In this document: positions 51,831-60,611 of the stretch, piece after piece
Position numbering within the stretch: position 1 is the stretch's first letter
How the letters are laid out: each line of letters opens with the position of its first letter
Assembly: GCA_021732745.1 (NCBI GenBank)
Contig: JAKFUK010000001.1
Coordinates: 1,190,931 to 1,254,930, forward strand
Source: Nevskia sp.
Lineage (GTDB): Bacteria > Pseudomonadota > Gammaproteobacteria > Nevskiales > Nevskiaceae
DNA length: 64,000 bases
Direction of reading: 5' to 3'
The notes under the pieces: generated by a model
What the model was told of the DNA's origin: nothing
Seen by the model: only the letters and a program-made list of their open reading frames with translations
The model's database searches: none
Translations under genes and position numbers: made by a program

Positions 51831-53651
51831 ATGACCCCGAACAGCCTGAATTCACCGCGCACTTCGTCAGCTGCGGCAAGCACTGCCCAGGACCAGCCGC
51901 TGGCGCTGGAAACGGTGCTGTCGACCCTGGTTGCCGATGGCCTCGCCAGCCCGGCCGCCGCCAAGGCGCTGCTGGCGCGCCCGGTTACCCGCGGCGAGCA
52001 TCCGCATCCGCTGTCGCGCATCGCCGCCTGCGATTGGGAACACCCGCAATTGCCGGGCCGCAAGCTCGGCATCGAAGCGCTGAGCCAGTGGCTGGCCGGC
52101 CGCGCCGGGCTGCCCTATCTGCGCATCGACCCGCTGGCCATCGAGGTCGCGAAGATCACCACGGTGATGCCGTACGCCTACGCCGCGCGGCTCAAGATCC
52201 TGCCGGTCAAGGTCACCGCCAGCGAAGTGACGATCGCCACCTGCGAGCCCTACATCTTCGACTGGGTGCCCGATCTCAAGCAGGCGCTGAAGCTCGATGT
52301 GAAGCGGGTGGTGGCCAATCCGCTCGACATCGAGCGCTATCTGGTCGAGTTCTACGCGCTGGCCCGCTCGGTGAAGGCGTCGGGTGAGGAGCGCGCCAAG
52401 CTGGTCGGCTTCGGCGGCCAGCGCTCGCTGGAGCAACTGACCGACCTCGGCAAGCGTGGCCAGCTCACAGCGGACGACTCGCATGTCGTCAACATCGTCG
52501 ACTGGCTGCTGCAATACGCCTTCGAATCACGGGCCAGCGACATCCATCTGGAGCCGCGCCGCGACACCGGCAATGTCCGCTTCCGAATCGACGGCGTGCT
52601 GCACGAGGTCTATCAGGTGCCGGCCACGGTGATGACCGCGGTGACCAGCCGAATCAAGATCCTCAGCCGCATGGATGTCGCCGAGAAGCGCAAGCCGCAG
52701 GACGGCCGGATCAAGACCCGTTCGCCGGACGGCAAGGAGATCGAGCTGCGCTGTTCGTCACTGCCGACCGCCTTCGGCGAAAAGCTGGTGATGCGCATCT
52801 TCGACCCGGAAGTGCTGGTCAAGGATTTCCGCCAGCTCGGCTTCAACGACGCCGAAGCGGCCACCTGGCGCGGCATGATCGAGCAGCCGAACGGCATCGT
52901 GCTGGTCACCGGCCCGACCGGCTCGGGCAAGACCACGACCTTGTATTCATCGCTGAAGCAGCTGGCCACACCGCAGGTCAACGTCTGCACCATCGAGGAC
53001 CCGATCGAACTGGTCGACGCCAGCTTCAACCAGATGCAGGTGCAGCCGAACATCGATCTGAACTTCGCCGAAGGCATCCGCGCGCTGATGCGCCAGGACC
53101 CGGACATCATCATGGTCGGCGAAATCCGCGATCTGGAAACCGCCGAAATTGCCATCCAGGCCGCACTCACGGGACATCTGGTGCTGTCGACCCTGCACAC
53201 CAACGATTCCCCGAGCGCGATCACTCGCCTGCTCGATCTGGGCGTGCCGGGCTACCTGATCAAGTCGACCCTGATCGGCGTGGTTGCCCAGCGCCTGCTG
53301 CGGCGGCTGTGCCCGCATTGCAAGAAGGAAACGGAGATCGACGCCCGCCGCTGGGCGGAAGTCAGCGGCGGCTCGGCGCTGCTGGCGAAGCCGGACACGG
53401 TATTCGTGCCGGTCGGCTGTCTGGAATGCCGGGAAACCGGCTATCTGGGCCGGGTCGGCATCTACGAGATCATGCCGATGTCGAAGACGCTGAACGCGGT
53501 GATCGGCGTCGACGCCGACCTGATCCTGCTGCGCGAACAGGCGCTGAAGGAAGGAATGATGCCGCTGCGCATCGCCGGCTGTGTGAAGGTGGCGGCGGGT
53601 GCCACGAGCATCGAGGAAGTGCTGGGCGTTGCCGCCGGGAGCGGCATGTAA
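51831..53651 (+). CDS. GspE/PilB-type secretion or pilus ATPase
   Basis: 606-residue hexameric ATPase of the type II secretion/type IV pilus family. Seen: an N-terminal MshEN-like domain, RASDIHLEPRRDTGNVRFRID, Walker A GPTGSGKTTTLY, the Asp box EDPIE, Walker B DPDIIMVGEIRD, and His-box STLHTNDSPSAITRLLDLG. A zinc tetracysteine (CPHCKKE and CLECRE) near the C-terminus is typical of GspE/PilB. The N-terminus is longer and Ser/Ala-rich. No other gsp or pil gene lies in the window, so it is an orphan here; GspE and PilB cannot be distinguished. Confidence 0.9.
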   Translation: MTPNSLNSPRTSSAAASTAQDQPLALETVLSTLVADGLASPAAAKALLARPVTRGEHPHPLSRIAACDWEHPQLPGRKLGIEALSQWLAGRAGLPYLRIDPLAIEVAKITTVMPYAYAARLKILPVKVTASEVTIATCEPYIFDWVPDLKQALKLDVKRVVANPLDIERYLVEFYALARSVKASGEERAKLVGFGGQRSLEQLTDLGKRGQLTADDSHVVNIVDWLLQYAFESRASDIHLEPRRDTGNVRFRIDGVLHEVYQVPATVMTAVTSRIKILSRMDVAEKRKPQDGRIKTRSPDGKEIELRCSSLPTAFGEKLVMRIFDPEVLVKDFRQLGFNDAEAATWRGMIEQPNGIVLVTGPTGSGKTTTLYSSLKQLATPQVNVCTIEDPIELVDASFNQMQVQPNIDLNFAEGIRALMRQDPDIIMVGEIRDLETAEIAIQAALTGHLVLSTLHTNDSPSAITRLLDLGVPGYLIKSTLIGVVAQRLLRRLCPHCKKETEIDARRWAEVSGGSALLAKPDTVFVPVGCLECRETGYLGRVGIYEIMPMSKTLNAVIGVDADLILLREQALKEGMMPLRIAGCVKVAAGATSIEEVLGVAAGSGM

Positions 53652-53764
53652 AAGACTGCGCATGCTGCCGCTGCACGAACTTAGCCCGACGGCGACGGTC
53701 GATATCGCCTCTGGTTGGCGAACACCCGCTGCCGACACACCCCTCTTTCCCGAAACCGCTGCCG

Positions 53765-54214
53765 ATGATGTCGATCCGATTCGCACTGCCCCTGCTGTTC
53801 GCGCTGGCGCTTGCCGCGCCGGTCAGCGCGCTTGATCTGAGCCGCAAGCCACAAGGCGGCGAAGAATTGCTGTCGGCCGATCAGGCGTTCCAGCTGGTGT
53901 CGGCCACCCGCGCCGCGGACGGCGTGCACCTGAGCTGGGTGATCGCCCCGGGCTACTACCTGTACCGCCATCGCATGACTGCCGAAGCGGTTGACGGCGG
54001 CGCGCCGCTTGCCGCACTGGCGCTGCCGCCAGGCACGCGCAAGCATGACGAGCATTTCGGCGATGTCGAGATCTACACCACCACCGTCGACGCCCGCCTG
54101 CCGGTCGCGTCCGCTGCCAAAGTGCCGAAACAATTGAAACTGCGCTGGCAGGGTTGTGCGGAGGCCGGCGTCTGTTATCCGCCGGTGGTCCGTATCGTCG
54201 ATGTCGCGCCCTAG
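53765..54214 (+). CDS. Stand-alone DsbD N-terminal domain protein
   Basis: 149-residue periplasmic protein with a signal peptide (hydrophobic core LPLLFALALAAP, cleaved around residue 21). The mature domain matches only the N-terminal immunoglobulin-like domain of DsbD: LLSADQAFQLVSATRAADG, WVIAPGYYLYRHRM, and CAEAGVCYPPVVR with the redox Cys pair. The membrane and thioredoxin parts of DsbD are absent; 18 bp after the stop a TlpA-like thioredoxin begins. Gene order (before aroQ-accB) is that where dsbD normally sits in related bacteria, so this looks like a reduced dsbD. It starts with ATG 53765 or 53768. Confidence 0.82.
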   Translation: MMSIRFALPLLFALALAAPVSALDLSRKPQGGEELLSADQAFQLVSATRAADGVHLSWVIAPGYYLYRHRMTAEAVDGGAPLAALALPPGTRKHDEHFGDVEIYTTTVDARLPVASAAKVPKQLKLRWQGCAEAGVCYPPVVRIVDVAP

Positions 54215-54231
54215 AACTCTAAAAAACCGAG

Positions 54232-54795
54232 ATGTCCATGTCCTCTGCAAGAACAAGTCTGGTGGTCGCGGCCGTCTGTCTGGCCGCGCTCGCCGCCGGA
54301 GTCGCGGTGTTTCTCCTGCGGCCCGGCGCAGCACCCGAACAGGTCGGCACCATCCCGGCGACGGCCAACGAGCAAGCCCCGGCCAGCGCGATGCTGACCG
54401 ATCTCGATGGTCGCGCTTTCACGCTTGCCGACTACAAGGGCAAGCTGGTCATCGTCAATTTCTGGGCGACCTGGTGCGCGCCCTGCCTGCATGAGATTCC
54501 GGTGCTGGTGAAGATGCAGGAACGCTATGCCGCGCGCGGCTTCCAGCTGATCGGCCCGGCAGTGGATGACATCGAGGAGGCGCGCCGCGCCGCGCCCGGC
54601 CTCAAGTTCAACTATCCGGTCGCGGTCGGCAGCCCGGAAGCCATGCTCGATCTGATGACCCAACTCGGCAACGAGCAGGGCGGCCTGCCGTTCTCGGTGG
54701 TGATCGCCCCCGACGGCCGCGTGCTCGAACGGCAGCTTGGCGAGTACAGCGAGATCGAGCTGGCGGCGCTGATCGAGGAAAACTTGCCGAAGTGA
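54232..54795 (+). CDS. TlpA/ResA-like membrane-anchored thioredoxin
   Basis: 187-residue redox protein with an N-terminal signal anchor ([20 protein letters not shown]), a Pro/Ala linker and a periplasmic thioredoxin fold. Seen: [31 protein letters not shown] with the WCAPC active site and [14 protein letters not shown] with the cis-Pro. It reduces or oxidises periplasmic thiols, for example in cytochrome c maturation. It begins 18 bp after the stand-alone DsbD domain, so the two may form an electron-relay pair. ATG at 54232 or 54238. Confidence 0.92.
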   Translation: MSMSSARTSLVVAAVCLAALAAGVAVFLLRPGAAPEQVGTIPATANEQAPASAMLTDLDGRAFTLADYKGKLVIVNFWATWCAPCLHEIPVLVKMQERYAARGFQLIGPAVDDIEEARRAAPGLKFNYPVAVGSPEAMLDLMTQLGNEQGGLPFSVVIAPDGRVLERQLGEYSEIELAALIEENLPK

Positions 54796-54965
54796 ATGGC
54801 GCGCCTGGCGCGGCCCGGGCGAGCAGGGTCAACCCGGGTCGAAACCCCCGCTTTGCGCCGATCTGCCTCCAAACCCGTTGGATCGGCGTTCATCTTCGGG
54901 TAATTCGACTTTCCGTTTGTACGCTGCACGGGCTTCGGGCAGAATCCGGGCTCATTCGCTGACGA

Positions 54966-55421
54966 GTGCGTCGTGTGAGTCGACTGCTGCTGCTGAACGG
55001 TCCCAACCTGAATCTGCTCGGCTCCCGCGAGCCGACGATCTATGGTGCGGCGACCCTGGCAGAGATCGAAGCGGATCTGACGCGCCGCGCGGCCGAACTG
55101 GGCCACGAACTGGCCTGCTTCCAGCGCAACCAGGAAGGCCTGCTGATCGAACGCATACACGCGGCGAAAACCGAAGGTGTCGAGTTCATCATCGCCAACT
55201 TCGGCGCCTTCACCCATACCTCGATCGCCCTGCGCGACGCACTGCTCGGGGTCGCGATTCCGTTCATCGAAGTTCATCTGTCGAACGTCCATGCGCGGGA
55301 AGCGTTTCGACATCATTCGTACTTTTCCGACATCGCCGTCGGCGTCATTGTCGGGTTGGGGCCGATCGGTTACGGCTTCGCCTTGCATGCGGCTCACGCA
55401 CGGCTGGCACCACACACGTAA
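54966..55421 (+). CDS. aroQ: Type II 3-dehydroquinate dehydratase
   Basis: 151-residue type II dehydroquinase, third enzyme of the shikimate pathway. Seen: [17 protein letters not shown] with the Asn/Arg active-site lid, EPTIYG with the catalytic Tyr, [14 protein letters not shown] with the catalytic His region, [18 protein letters not shown], and [13 protein letters not shown]. Residue choice IANFGAF differs slightly from the usual INPGAF. The start is GTG at 54966 (or GTG at 54975). accB follows after a 17-bp gap. Confidence 0.95.
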   Translation: MRRVSRLLLLNGPNLNLLGSREPTIYGAATLAEIEADLTRRAAELGHELACFQRNQEGLLIERIHAAKTEGVEFIIANFGAFTHTSIALRDALLGVAIPFIEVHLSNVHAREAFRHHSYFSDIAVGVIVGLGPIGYGFALHAAHARLAPHT

Positions 55422-55438
55422 TGGGGAGCAAGAACACC

Positions 55439-55918
55439 ATGGATTTGCGCAAGATCAAGACCTTGATCGACCTCGTCGAGGAATCGGGCATCGCCGAGCT
55501 GGAAGTGAAGGAAGGCGAGGAATCGGTCCGTATCTCGCGCTACCCGACCGGCGGCATGCAGCCGATGCCGCAGTACTACGCGCCGCCGCAGGCCGCGATG
55601 TCGGCCCCATCTGCGGCTCCGGCACCGACCGCCGCAGCGCCCACGGAAGCCGCAGCCGCGCCGACCCCGAAAGCCGCCGAGACCCGCCATGTGGTCAAGG
55701 CACCGATGGTCGGCACCTTCTATCGCACGCCGTCGCCGGGGGCCAAGGCTTTCGTCGAAGTCGGCCAGACCGTCAAGGCCGGCCAGACGCTGTGCATCAT
55801 CGAAGCAATGAAGATGCTCAACCAGATCGAGTCGGACAAATCCGGCGTGGTGGTCGAGATCCTGGTCGACAACGAAAAGCCGGTCGAATTCGACCAGCCG
55901 ATGTTCATTATTGAGTAA
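55439..55918 (+). CDS. accB: Acetyl-CoA carboxylase biotin carboxyl carrier protein
   Basis: 159-residue BCCP subunit of acetyl-CoA carboxylase. Seen: [20 protein letters not shown], an Ala/Pro-rich linker (residues about 45-80), and a biotinyl domain with [20 protein letters not shown] and [14 protein letters not shown] whose Lys carries biotin. It has a strong GGGGAG ribosome-binding site before the ATG at 55439. It ends 160 bp upstream of accC, with a family A palindrome in the gap. Confidence 0.97.
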   Translation: MDLRKIKTLIDLVEESGIAELEVKEGEESVRISRYPTGGMQPMPQYYAPPQAAMSAPSAAPAPTAAAPTEAAAAPTPKAAETRHVVKAPMVGTFYRTPSPGAKAFVEVGQTVKAGQTLCIIEAMKMLNQIESDKSGVVVEILVDNEKPVEFDQPMFIIE

Positions 55919-55938
55919 GTAGTTCGACAGAACAGCGA

Positions 55939-56032
55939 TCTCACGCAGAGAACGCAAAGAACGCGGAGAACAGCGAAAAGCTTTTCCTCGTTCTTGTTGT
56001 TTTTCTCTGCGTCCTCCGCGTTCTCCGCGTGA
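55939..56032. repeat. Family A palindromic repeat, copy A4, inside the accBC operon
   Basis: Arms TCTCACGCAGAGAACGCAAA (from 55939) and GCGTCCTCCGCGTTCTCCGC (continuing GTGA, ending 56032) pair with a few mismatches. It occupies most of the accB-accC gap and is not followed by a promoter-like sequence I can see. As a transcribed element it would form a large hairpin between two genes that are normally one operon. Confidence 0.88.
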
Positions 56033-56078
56033 TGCCCGCTTTTCGAGGCGGCCGTTCGACAAGAGGCAAAAGTCTGCA

Positions 56079-57446
56079 ATGTTCAACAAGATCCTGATCG
56101 CCAACCGAGGCGAAATCGCGCTGCGCATCCTGCGCGCCTGCCGCGAGCTCGGCATCAAGACCGTCGCCGTGCATTCCACCGCCGATCGCGACCTGAAGCA
56201 CGTCCGCCTCGCCGACGAGACCGTGTGCATTGGCGGCGCTGCCGCCACCGGCAGCTACCTGAACATGGCGGCGATCATCTCCGCTGCCGAAGTGACCCAG
56301 GCCGATGCCATCCACCCCGGCTACGGCTTTCTCAGCGAGAACGCCGACTTCGCCGAAAGTGTGGAGAAATCCGGCTTCGTGTTCATCGGCCCGCGTTCGG
56401 AAACCATTCGCCTGATGGGCGGCAAGACCACTGCCAAGGCCGAGATGATCGCCGCCGGCGTGCCCTGCGTGCCCGGCTCCGACGGCATCCTGCCGGACGA
56501 CGAGCACGAGTGCCTGTCGACGGCCGCCAAAGTCGGCTATCCGGTGCTGATCAAGGCGGCCTTCGGTGGCGGCGGTCGCGGCATGCATGTGGTCAGGAAG
56601 CCGGAAGACTTGATCGGCTCGATCAAGATCGCGCGTCAGGAAGCGCTGCAGGCATTCAAGGACGGCTCGGTGTTTCTCGAGAAGTATCTCGAAGTGCCGC
56701 GCCACATCGAGATCCAGGTGCTGGCCGACGAGCACGGCAATGCCGTGTTCCTCGGCGAACGCGACTGCTCGATGCAGCGCCGCAACCAGAAGGTCATCGA
56801 GGAAGCGACCGCGCCCGGCATCACGCCGGCCCAGCGTGCCGAGATCGGCAAGTTGTGCACCGATGCCTGCAAGCGCATCGGCTACCGCGGCGCCGGCACC
56901 ATGGAATTCCTCTATGAAGGCGGCCGCTTCTACTTCATCGAGATGAACACCCGCATCCAGGTCGAGCATCCGGTGACCGAGATGATCACCGGCGTCGATC
57001 TGATCGTGCAGCAGATTCGCGTGGCGGCCGGCGAGCCGCTGCCGTTCCGTCAGGAAGACATCCGCATCACCGGCCATGCGATCGAGTGCCGCATCAACGC
57101 CGAAGATCCGTTCAAGTTCACGCCGAGCCCGGGTGAGGTCAAGAAGTGGCACACGCCAGGTGGTCCGGGTGTGCGCATGGACAGCCATGTCTACGCCGGC
57201 TACCGGGTGCCGCCGAACTACGATTCGATGATCGGCAAGCTGATCGTCCATGGCCCGACCCGCGAAAGCGCGATCGCCCGCATGCGCACCGCGCTCGACG
57301 AAATGATCGTCGAAGGCATCGTCACCAACATCCCGCTGCAGCAGATGATCCTCAACGATCCAACCTTCTGCGCCGGTACCCATCACATCCACTACCTGGC
57401 GTCGATGCTCGACAAGGCGGCGGGCGGCACGGGCGACGCTCATTGA
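56079..57446 (+). CDS. accC: Acetyl-CoA carboxylase biotin carboxylase subunit
   Basis: 455-residue ATP-grasp biotin carboxylase (E. coli 449). Seen: [48 protein letters not shown] (glycine-rich ATP loop), [17 protein letters not shown] and [20 protein letters not shown]. It carboxylates the biotin of AccB. It starts with ATG; its stop overlaps the TTG start of prmA (TTGA). Confidence 0.98.
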   Translation: MFNKILIANRGEIALRILRACRELGIKTVAVHSTADRDLKHVRLADETVCIGGAAATGSYLNMAAIISAAEVTQADAIHPGYGFLSENADFAESVEKSGFVFIGPRSETIRLMGGKTTAKAEMIAAGVPCVPGSDGILPDDEHECLSTAAKVGYPVLIKAAFGGGGRGMHVVRKPEDLIGSIKIARQEALQAFKDGSVFLEKYLEVPRHIEIQVLADEHGNAVFLGERDCSMQRRNQKVIEEATAPGITPAQRAEIGKLCTDACKRIGYRGAGTMEFLYEGGRFYFIEMNTRIQVEHPVTEMITGVDLIVQQIRVAAGEPLPFRQEDIRITGHAIECRINAEDPFKFTPSPGEVKKWHTPGGPGVRMDSHVYAGYRVPPNYDSMIGKLIVHGPTRESAIARMRTALDEMIVEGIVTNIPLQQMILNDPTFCAGTHHIHYLASMLDKAAGGTGDAH

Positions 57447-58321
57447 GCACGTGGATCGAGCTGGCGGTTGCCAGTCATTACCCTGAGTTCGCCGAAGAAA
57501 TCCTGCTGAGCTGTGGCGCGCTGTCGGTGACGATGACGGATGCCGCCGATGTGCCGGTGCTTGAACCGCTGCCGGGTGAAACGCCGCTGTGGCCGGCGAC
57601 GATCACCAAGGGCCTGTTCACCGCCGGCACCGATCTCGATCTGGTCCGCGCCGCATTGGCCGAACAACTGCCGGATGGCGACACGGCCAGCACCGAAATA
57701 CTCACCGTCGAGGATCGCGACTGGGTCCGCGCCTGGCTCGATCACGCCGAAGCGATGCAGTTCGGCGAGCGCCTGTGGATCTGCCCGACCGGCCGTGAAG
57801 TGACGGCCACAGACGCGATCATCGTCCACCTCGATCCGGGTCTGGCCTTCGGTACCGGCACCCATCCGAGCACCTCGATGTGCCTCGACTGGCTGTCGCT
57901 GAACGAGATCGCCGACAAGACCGTGCTCGACTACGGCTGCGGCTCCGGCGTGCTGGCGATCGCCGCGCTGAAGCTCCGCGCAGCTTCGGCACTGGCCATC
58001 GACATCGACCCGCAGGCGATCACCGCCACCCTCGACAATGCGCAGACCAATGACGTCGCCGAACGGATCACCTGCGCCGGTATCGAGCACGCGCTGACCG
58101 GGCAGTACGACATCGTGCTCGCCAACATCCTGGCCCGGCCGCTGATCGAACTGGCACCGAAGCTGGCTGCGGCGACGAAAGTCGGCGGCCGCGTGGTACT
58201 GGCCGGTCTGCTTGAACGGCAGGCCGAGGAAGTGCGCGCTGCCTACGCGCCGTGGTTCGCCTTTGAAACCGATGGCGAACGCGACGGCTGGAATCGGATC
58301 AGCGGCGCCAAGCGCGGCTGA
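57443..58321 (+). CDS. prmA: Ribosomal protein L11 methyltransferase
   Basis: 292-residue SAM-dependent methyltransferase trimethylating ribosomal protein L11 (E. coli 293). Seen: [57 protein letters not shown] (SAM site), [18 protein letters not shown] and [16 protein letters not shown] (the N-I-L-A-P-L-like motif). The TTG start overlapping the accC stop gives the family length; no ATG is suitable. Confidence 0.95.
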   Translation: MSTWIELAVASHYPEFAEEILLSCGALSVTMTDAADVPVLEPLPGETPLWPATITKGLFTAGTDLDLVRAALAEQLPDGDTASTEILTVEDRDWVRAWLDHAEAMQFGERLWICPTGREVTATDAIIVHLDPGLAFGTGTHPSTSMCLDWLSLNEIADKTVLDYGCGSGVLAIAALKLRAASALAIDIDPQAITATLDNAQTNDVAERITCAGIEHALTGQYDIVLANILARPLIELAPKLAAATKVGGRVVLAGLLERQAEEVRAAYAPWFAFETDGERDGWNRISGAKRG

Positions 58322-58451
58322 AGCGCTTTTCCCACGCCGTAATGTGACGAACGGGGCTACCGGCGTCCAAGGCCGGTCGGTATCATCGCCGTCCCCATTT
58401 TGTGAACAAGCGATGACAACGGCTGCGCGCCGCTCATCGTGGTCGAGCGCC

Positions 58452-58760
58452 ATGTCCTCCCTGAACCACAACGCCGCCGACGTGACGCGTGCCGATTCCG
58501 GGTCTCCGGACGCCGAGGCAGCCAAGCCGCTGTGCACCTCGGTCGCCGAGTGCATGGACGTCTATTTCAGGACCCTCAACGGCCACGCGCCGAAGACCCT
58601 GAACCTCTATGACACCGTGCTCGAACAGGTCGAACCGCCGCTGCTGCGCGCCACCCTCGACTACTGCGACGGCAACCAGTCCCGCGCCGCCGAGCTGCTC
58701 GGTCTAAACCGCGCGACCTTGCGCAAGAAGCTCACGCAGTACGGCATCAGCACGCGCTGA
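58452..58760 (+). CDS. fis: Fis family DNA-binding protein
   Basis: 102-residue Fis nucleoid protein. The C-terminal helix-turn-helix is diagnostic: LRATLDYCDGNQSRAAELLG followed by LNRATLRKKLTQYGI, preceded by LYDTVLEQVEPPLL. It binds AT-rich, bent DNA, activates stable RNA promoters and helps recombinases. The N-terminal tail is not conserved. An ATG at 58413 would add 13 residues; 58452 matches the family length. It follows prmA directly: the dusB gene that lies between prmA and fis in E. coli and Pseudomonas is missing. Confidence 0.93.
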   Translation: MSSLNHNAADVTRADSGSPDAEAAKPLCTSVAECMDVYFRTLNGHAPKTLNLYDTVLEQVEPPLLRATLDYCDGNQSRAAELLGLNRATLRKKLTQYGISTR

Positions 58761-58780
58761 GCCACAGCCCGAAAAGCGAT

Positions 58781-58880
58781 CTCACGCGGAGAACGCGGAG
58801 ATCGCAGAGAAAAGCTATTGAAGAAAATGCTTTTCTCGCTTTTCGCTTCTCTCCGCGGTCTCTGCGTTCTCCGCGTGAGA
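58781..58880. repeat. Family A palindromic repeat, copy A5
   Basis: Arms TCTCACGCGGAGAACGC (58781-58797) and GCGTTCTCCGCGTGAGA (58864-58880) form a perfect 17-bp pair; inner GCGGAGATCGCAGAGA and CTCTCCGCGGTCTCTGC also pair. It lies between fis and purH, 38 bp before the purH ATG. Confidence 0.93.
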
Positions 58881-58917
58881 CACGGCTTTTGACGCATCCC
58901 CTGTCGATCCGAACCCA

Positions 58918-60483
58918 ATGACCCTGCTGACCCCGCGCCGCGCCCTGCTGTCCGTCTCCGACAAGTCCGGCATCGTCGAACTGGCGACCGCACTCGTCGC
59001 TCGCGGCATCGAACTGCTGTCGACCGGCGGCACCTTCAAGCTGCTGCGCGAGAAAGGCGTGGCGGTCACCGAAGTGTCGGCCCATACCGGTTTCCCGGAA
59101 ATGATGGACGGCCGGGTCAAGACCCTGCATCCGAAGATCCACGGCGGCCTGCTCGGCCGGCGCGGCACCGACGATGCGGTGATGGCCGAACACGGCATCG
59201 CGCCGATCGACATTCTGGTGCTGAACCTCTATCCGTTCGAAGCGACGGTCGCCAAGCCCGATCACACGTTCGACGAAGCAATCGAGAACATCGACATCGG
59301 CGGCCCGGCGATGCTGCGCTCGGCAGCGAAGAACCATGCCGATGTCGCGGTGGTCACCAAGGCCTCGCAGTACGCCGAACTGCTCGCCGAACTCGACCGC
59401 GAAGGCGGCATCACGAAAGCCACGCGCTTCAAGCTGGCAGCCGCCGCGTTCAACGGCGTGGCTGCTTACGACGCCGCGATCAGCGATTACCTCTCCGCAA
59501 TCGAAGCCGATGGCAGCCGCGCCGCGTTCCCGGGCCAGGCCAACCTGCGCTTCGAGAAGGTCATGGACCTGCGCTACGGCGAGAACCCGCACCAGAGTGC
59601 CGCGTTCTACCGTGACCTGAACCCGCTGCCCGGCACGCTCGGCACCTTCCAGCAGTTGCAGGGCAAGGAGCTGTCGTACAACAACATCGGCGATGCCGAC
59701 GCCGCCTGGGAATGCGTGCGCAGCTTCGTGAAACCCGCCTGCGTGATCGTCAAGCACGCCAATCCCTGCGGTGTGGCGGTCAGCCTGGACGGCATCGGTC
59801 AGGCCTATGAACTGGCCTACCAGACCGATCCGACTTCCGCCTTCGGCGGCATCATCGCCTTCAACCGCGAAGTCGATGCGGCGACCGCGAGCGTGATGGT
59901 CGGGCGTCAGTTCATCGAAGTGCTGCTGGCACCTTCGTACTCGGCCGAGGCGCTGGAAGTGCTGAAGACCAAGGTCAATGTGCGCGTGCTGCTGATCCCG
60001 GCGGGTGCCGAGCACAACAGCCACGACATCAAGCGCGTCGGCTCCGGCCTACTGATCCAGACCGCCGACACCCGGATGATCAGCGAGAGCGAACTCAAGG
60101 TGGTGACGAAGCGCGCGCCGACCGAGGCCGAACTGCACGACCTGATCTTCGCCTGGAAGGTCGCCAAGTTCGTGAAGTCCAATGCCATCGTCTACGCCAG
60201 GAACCGCCAGACCATCGGTGTCGGGGCCGGCCAGATGAGCCGCGTCTATTCGGCACGCATCGCCGGCATCAAGGCGGCCGATGAAAAGCTCGTCGTCGCC
60301 GGTTCGGTGATGGCCTCGGATGCCTTCTTCCCGTTCCGCGACGGTATTGATGCCGCCGCCAAGGCCGGCATCGTCGCGGTGATCCAGCCAGGTGGCTCGA
60401 TGCGCGACCTTGAGGTCATCGCCGCCGCCGATGAAGCCGGCATGGCGATGGTGTTCACTGGCGTGCGGCATTTCCGGCATTGA
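58918..60483 (+). CDS. purH: Bifunctional AICAR formyltransferase/IMP cyclohydrolase
   Basis: 521-residue enzyme of the last two purine steps. The N-terminal MGS-like cyclohydrolase half has [34 protein letters not shown] and [20 protein letters not shown]; the formyltransferase half has [29 protein letters not shown] and the ending [17 protein letters not shown]. Length matches E. coli (529). It starts with ATG. purD, normally next in related bacteria, is absent; a hairpin and then the WD40-type genes follow. Confidence 0.97.
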   Translation: MTLLTPRRALLSVSDKSGIVELATALVARGIELLSTGGTFKLLREKGVAVTEVSAHTGFPEMMDGRVKTLHPKIHGGLLGRRGTDDAVMAEHGIAPIDILVLNLYPFEATVAKPDHTFDEAIENIDIGGPAMLRSAAKNHADVAVVTKASQYAELLAELDREGGITKATRFKLAAAAFNGVAAYDAAISDYLSAIEADGSRAAFPGQANLRFEKVMDLRYGENPHQSAAFYRDLNPLPGTLGTFQQLQGKELSYNNIGDADAAWECVRSFVKPACVIVKHANPCGVAVSLDGIGQAYELAYQTDPTSAFGGIIAFNREVDAATASVMVGRQFIEVLLAPSYSAEALEVLKTKVNVRVLLIPAGAEHNSHDIKRVGSGLLIQTADTRMISESELKVVTKRAPTEAELHDLIFAWKVAKFVKSNAIVYARNRQTIGVGAGQMSRVYSARIAGIKAADEKLVVAGSVMASDAFFPFRDGIDAAAKAGIVAVIQPGGSMRDLEVIAAADEAGMAMVFTGVRHFRH

Positions 60484-60491
60484 GCAGCGGG

Positions 60492-60512
60492 TGGCCGCGC
60501 TTGCCGCGGCCA
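60492..60512. terminator. Hairpin after purH, possible factor-dependent terminator
   Basis: An 8-bp stem TGGCCGCG/CGCGGCCA with a 5-base loop, nine bases after the purH stop. It lacks a U-run, so intrinsic termination is doubtful. It may mark the end of the acc-purH transcript and the boundary of the following cassette. Confidence 0.35.
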
Positions 60513-60611
60513 GGTCGTGATCCGATTCATGCTGACGGCGGCAAACAACGCGCAGGTGACGATCCGAGTCTGAAATGACATCCTGTCGTATCGGCGAGTG
60601 GAGTCGGTTCA

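Noticed and set aside
54878..55438. Upstream extension of accB
   Set aside because: It overlaps aroQ in another frame; the strong ribosome-binding site and MDLRKIK start place accB at 55439.
4394..58880. Short repeats considered as CRISPR
   Set aside because: They are dispersed single palindromes with paired arms and variable loops, not direct repeats with regular unique spacers, and no cas gene is present.
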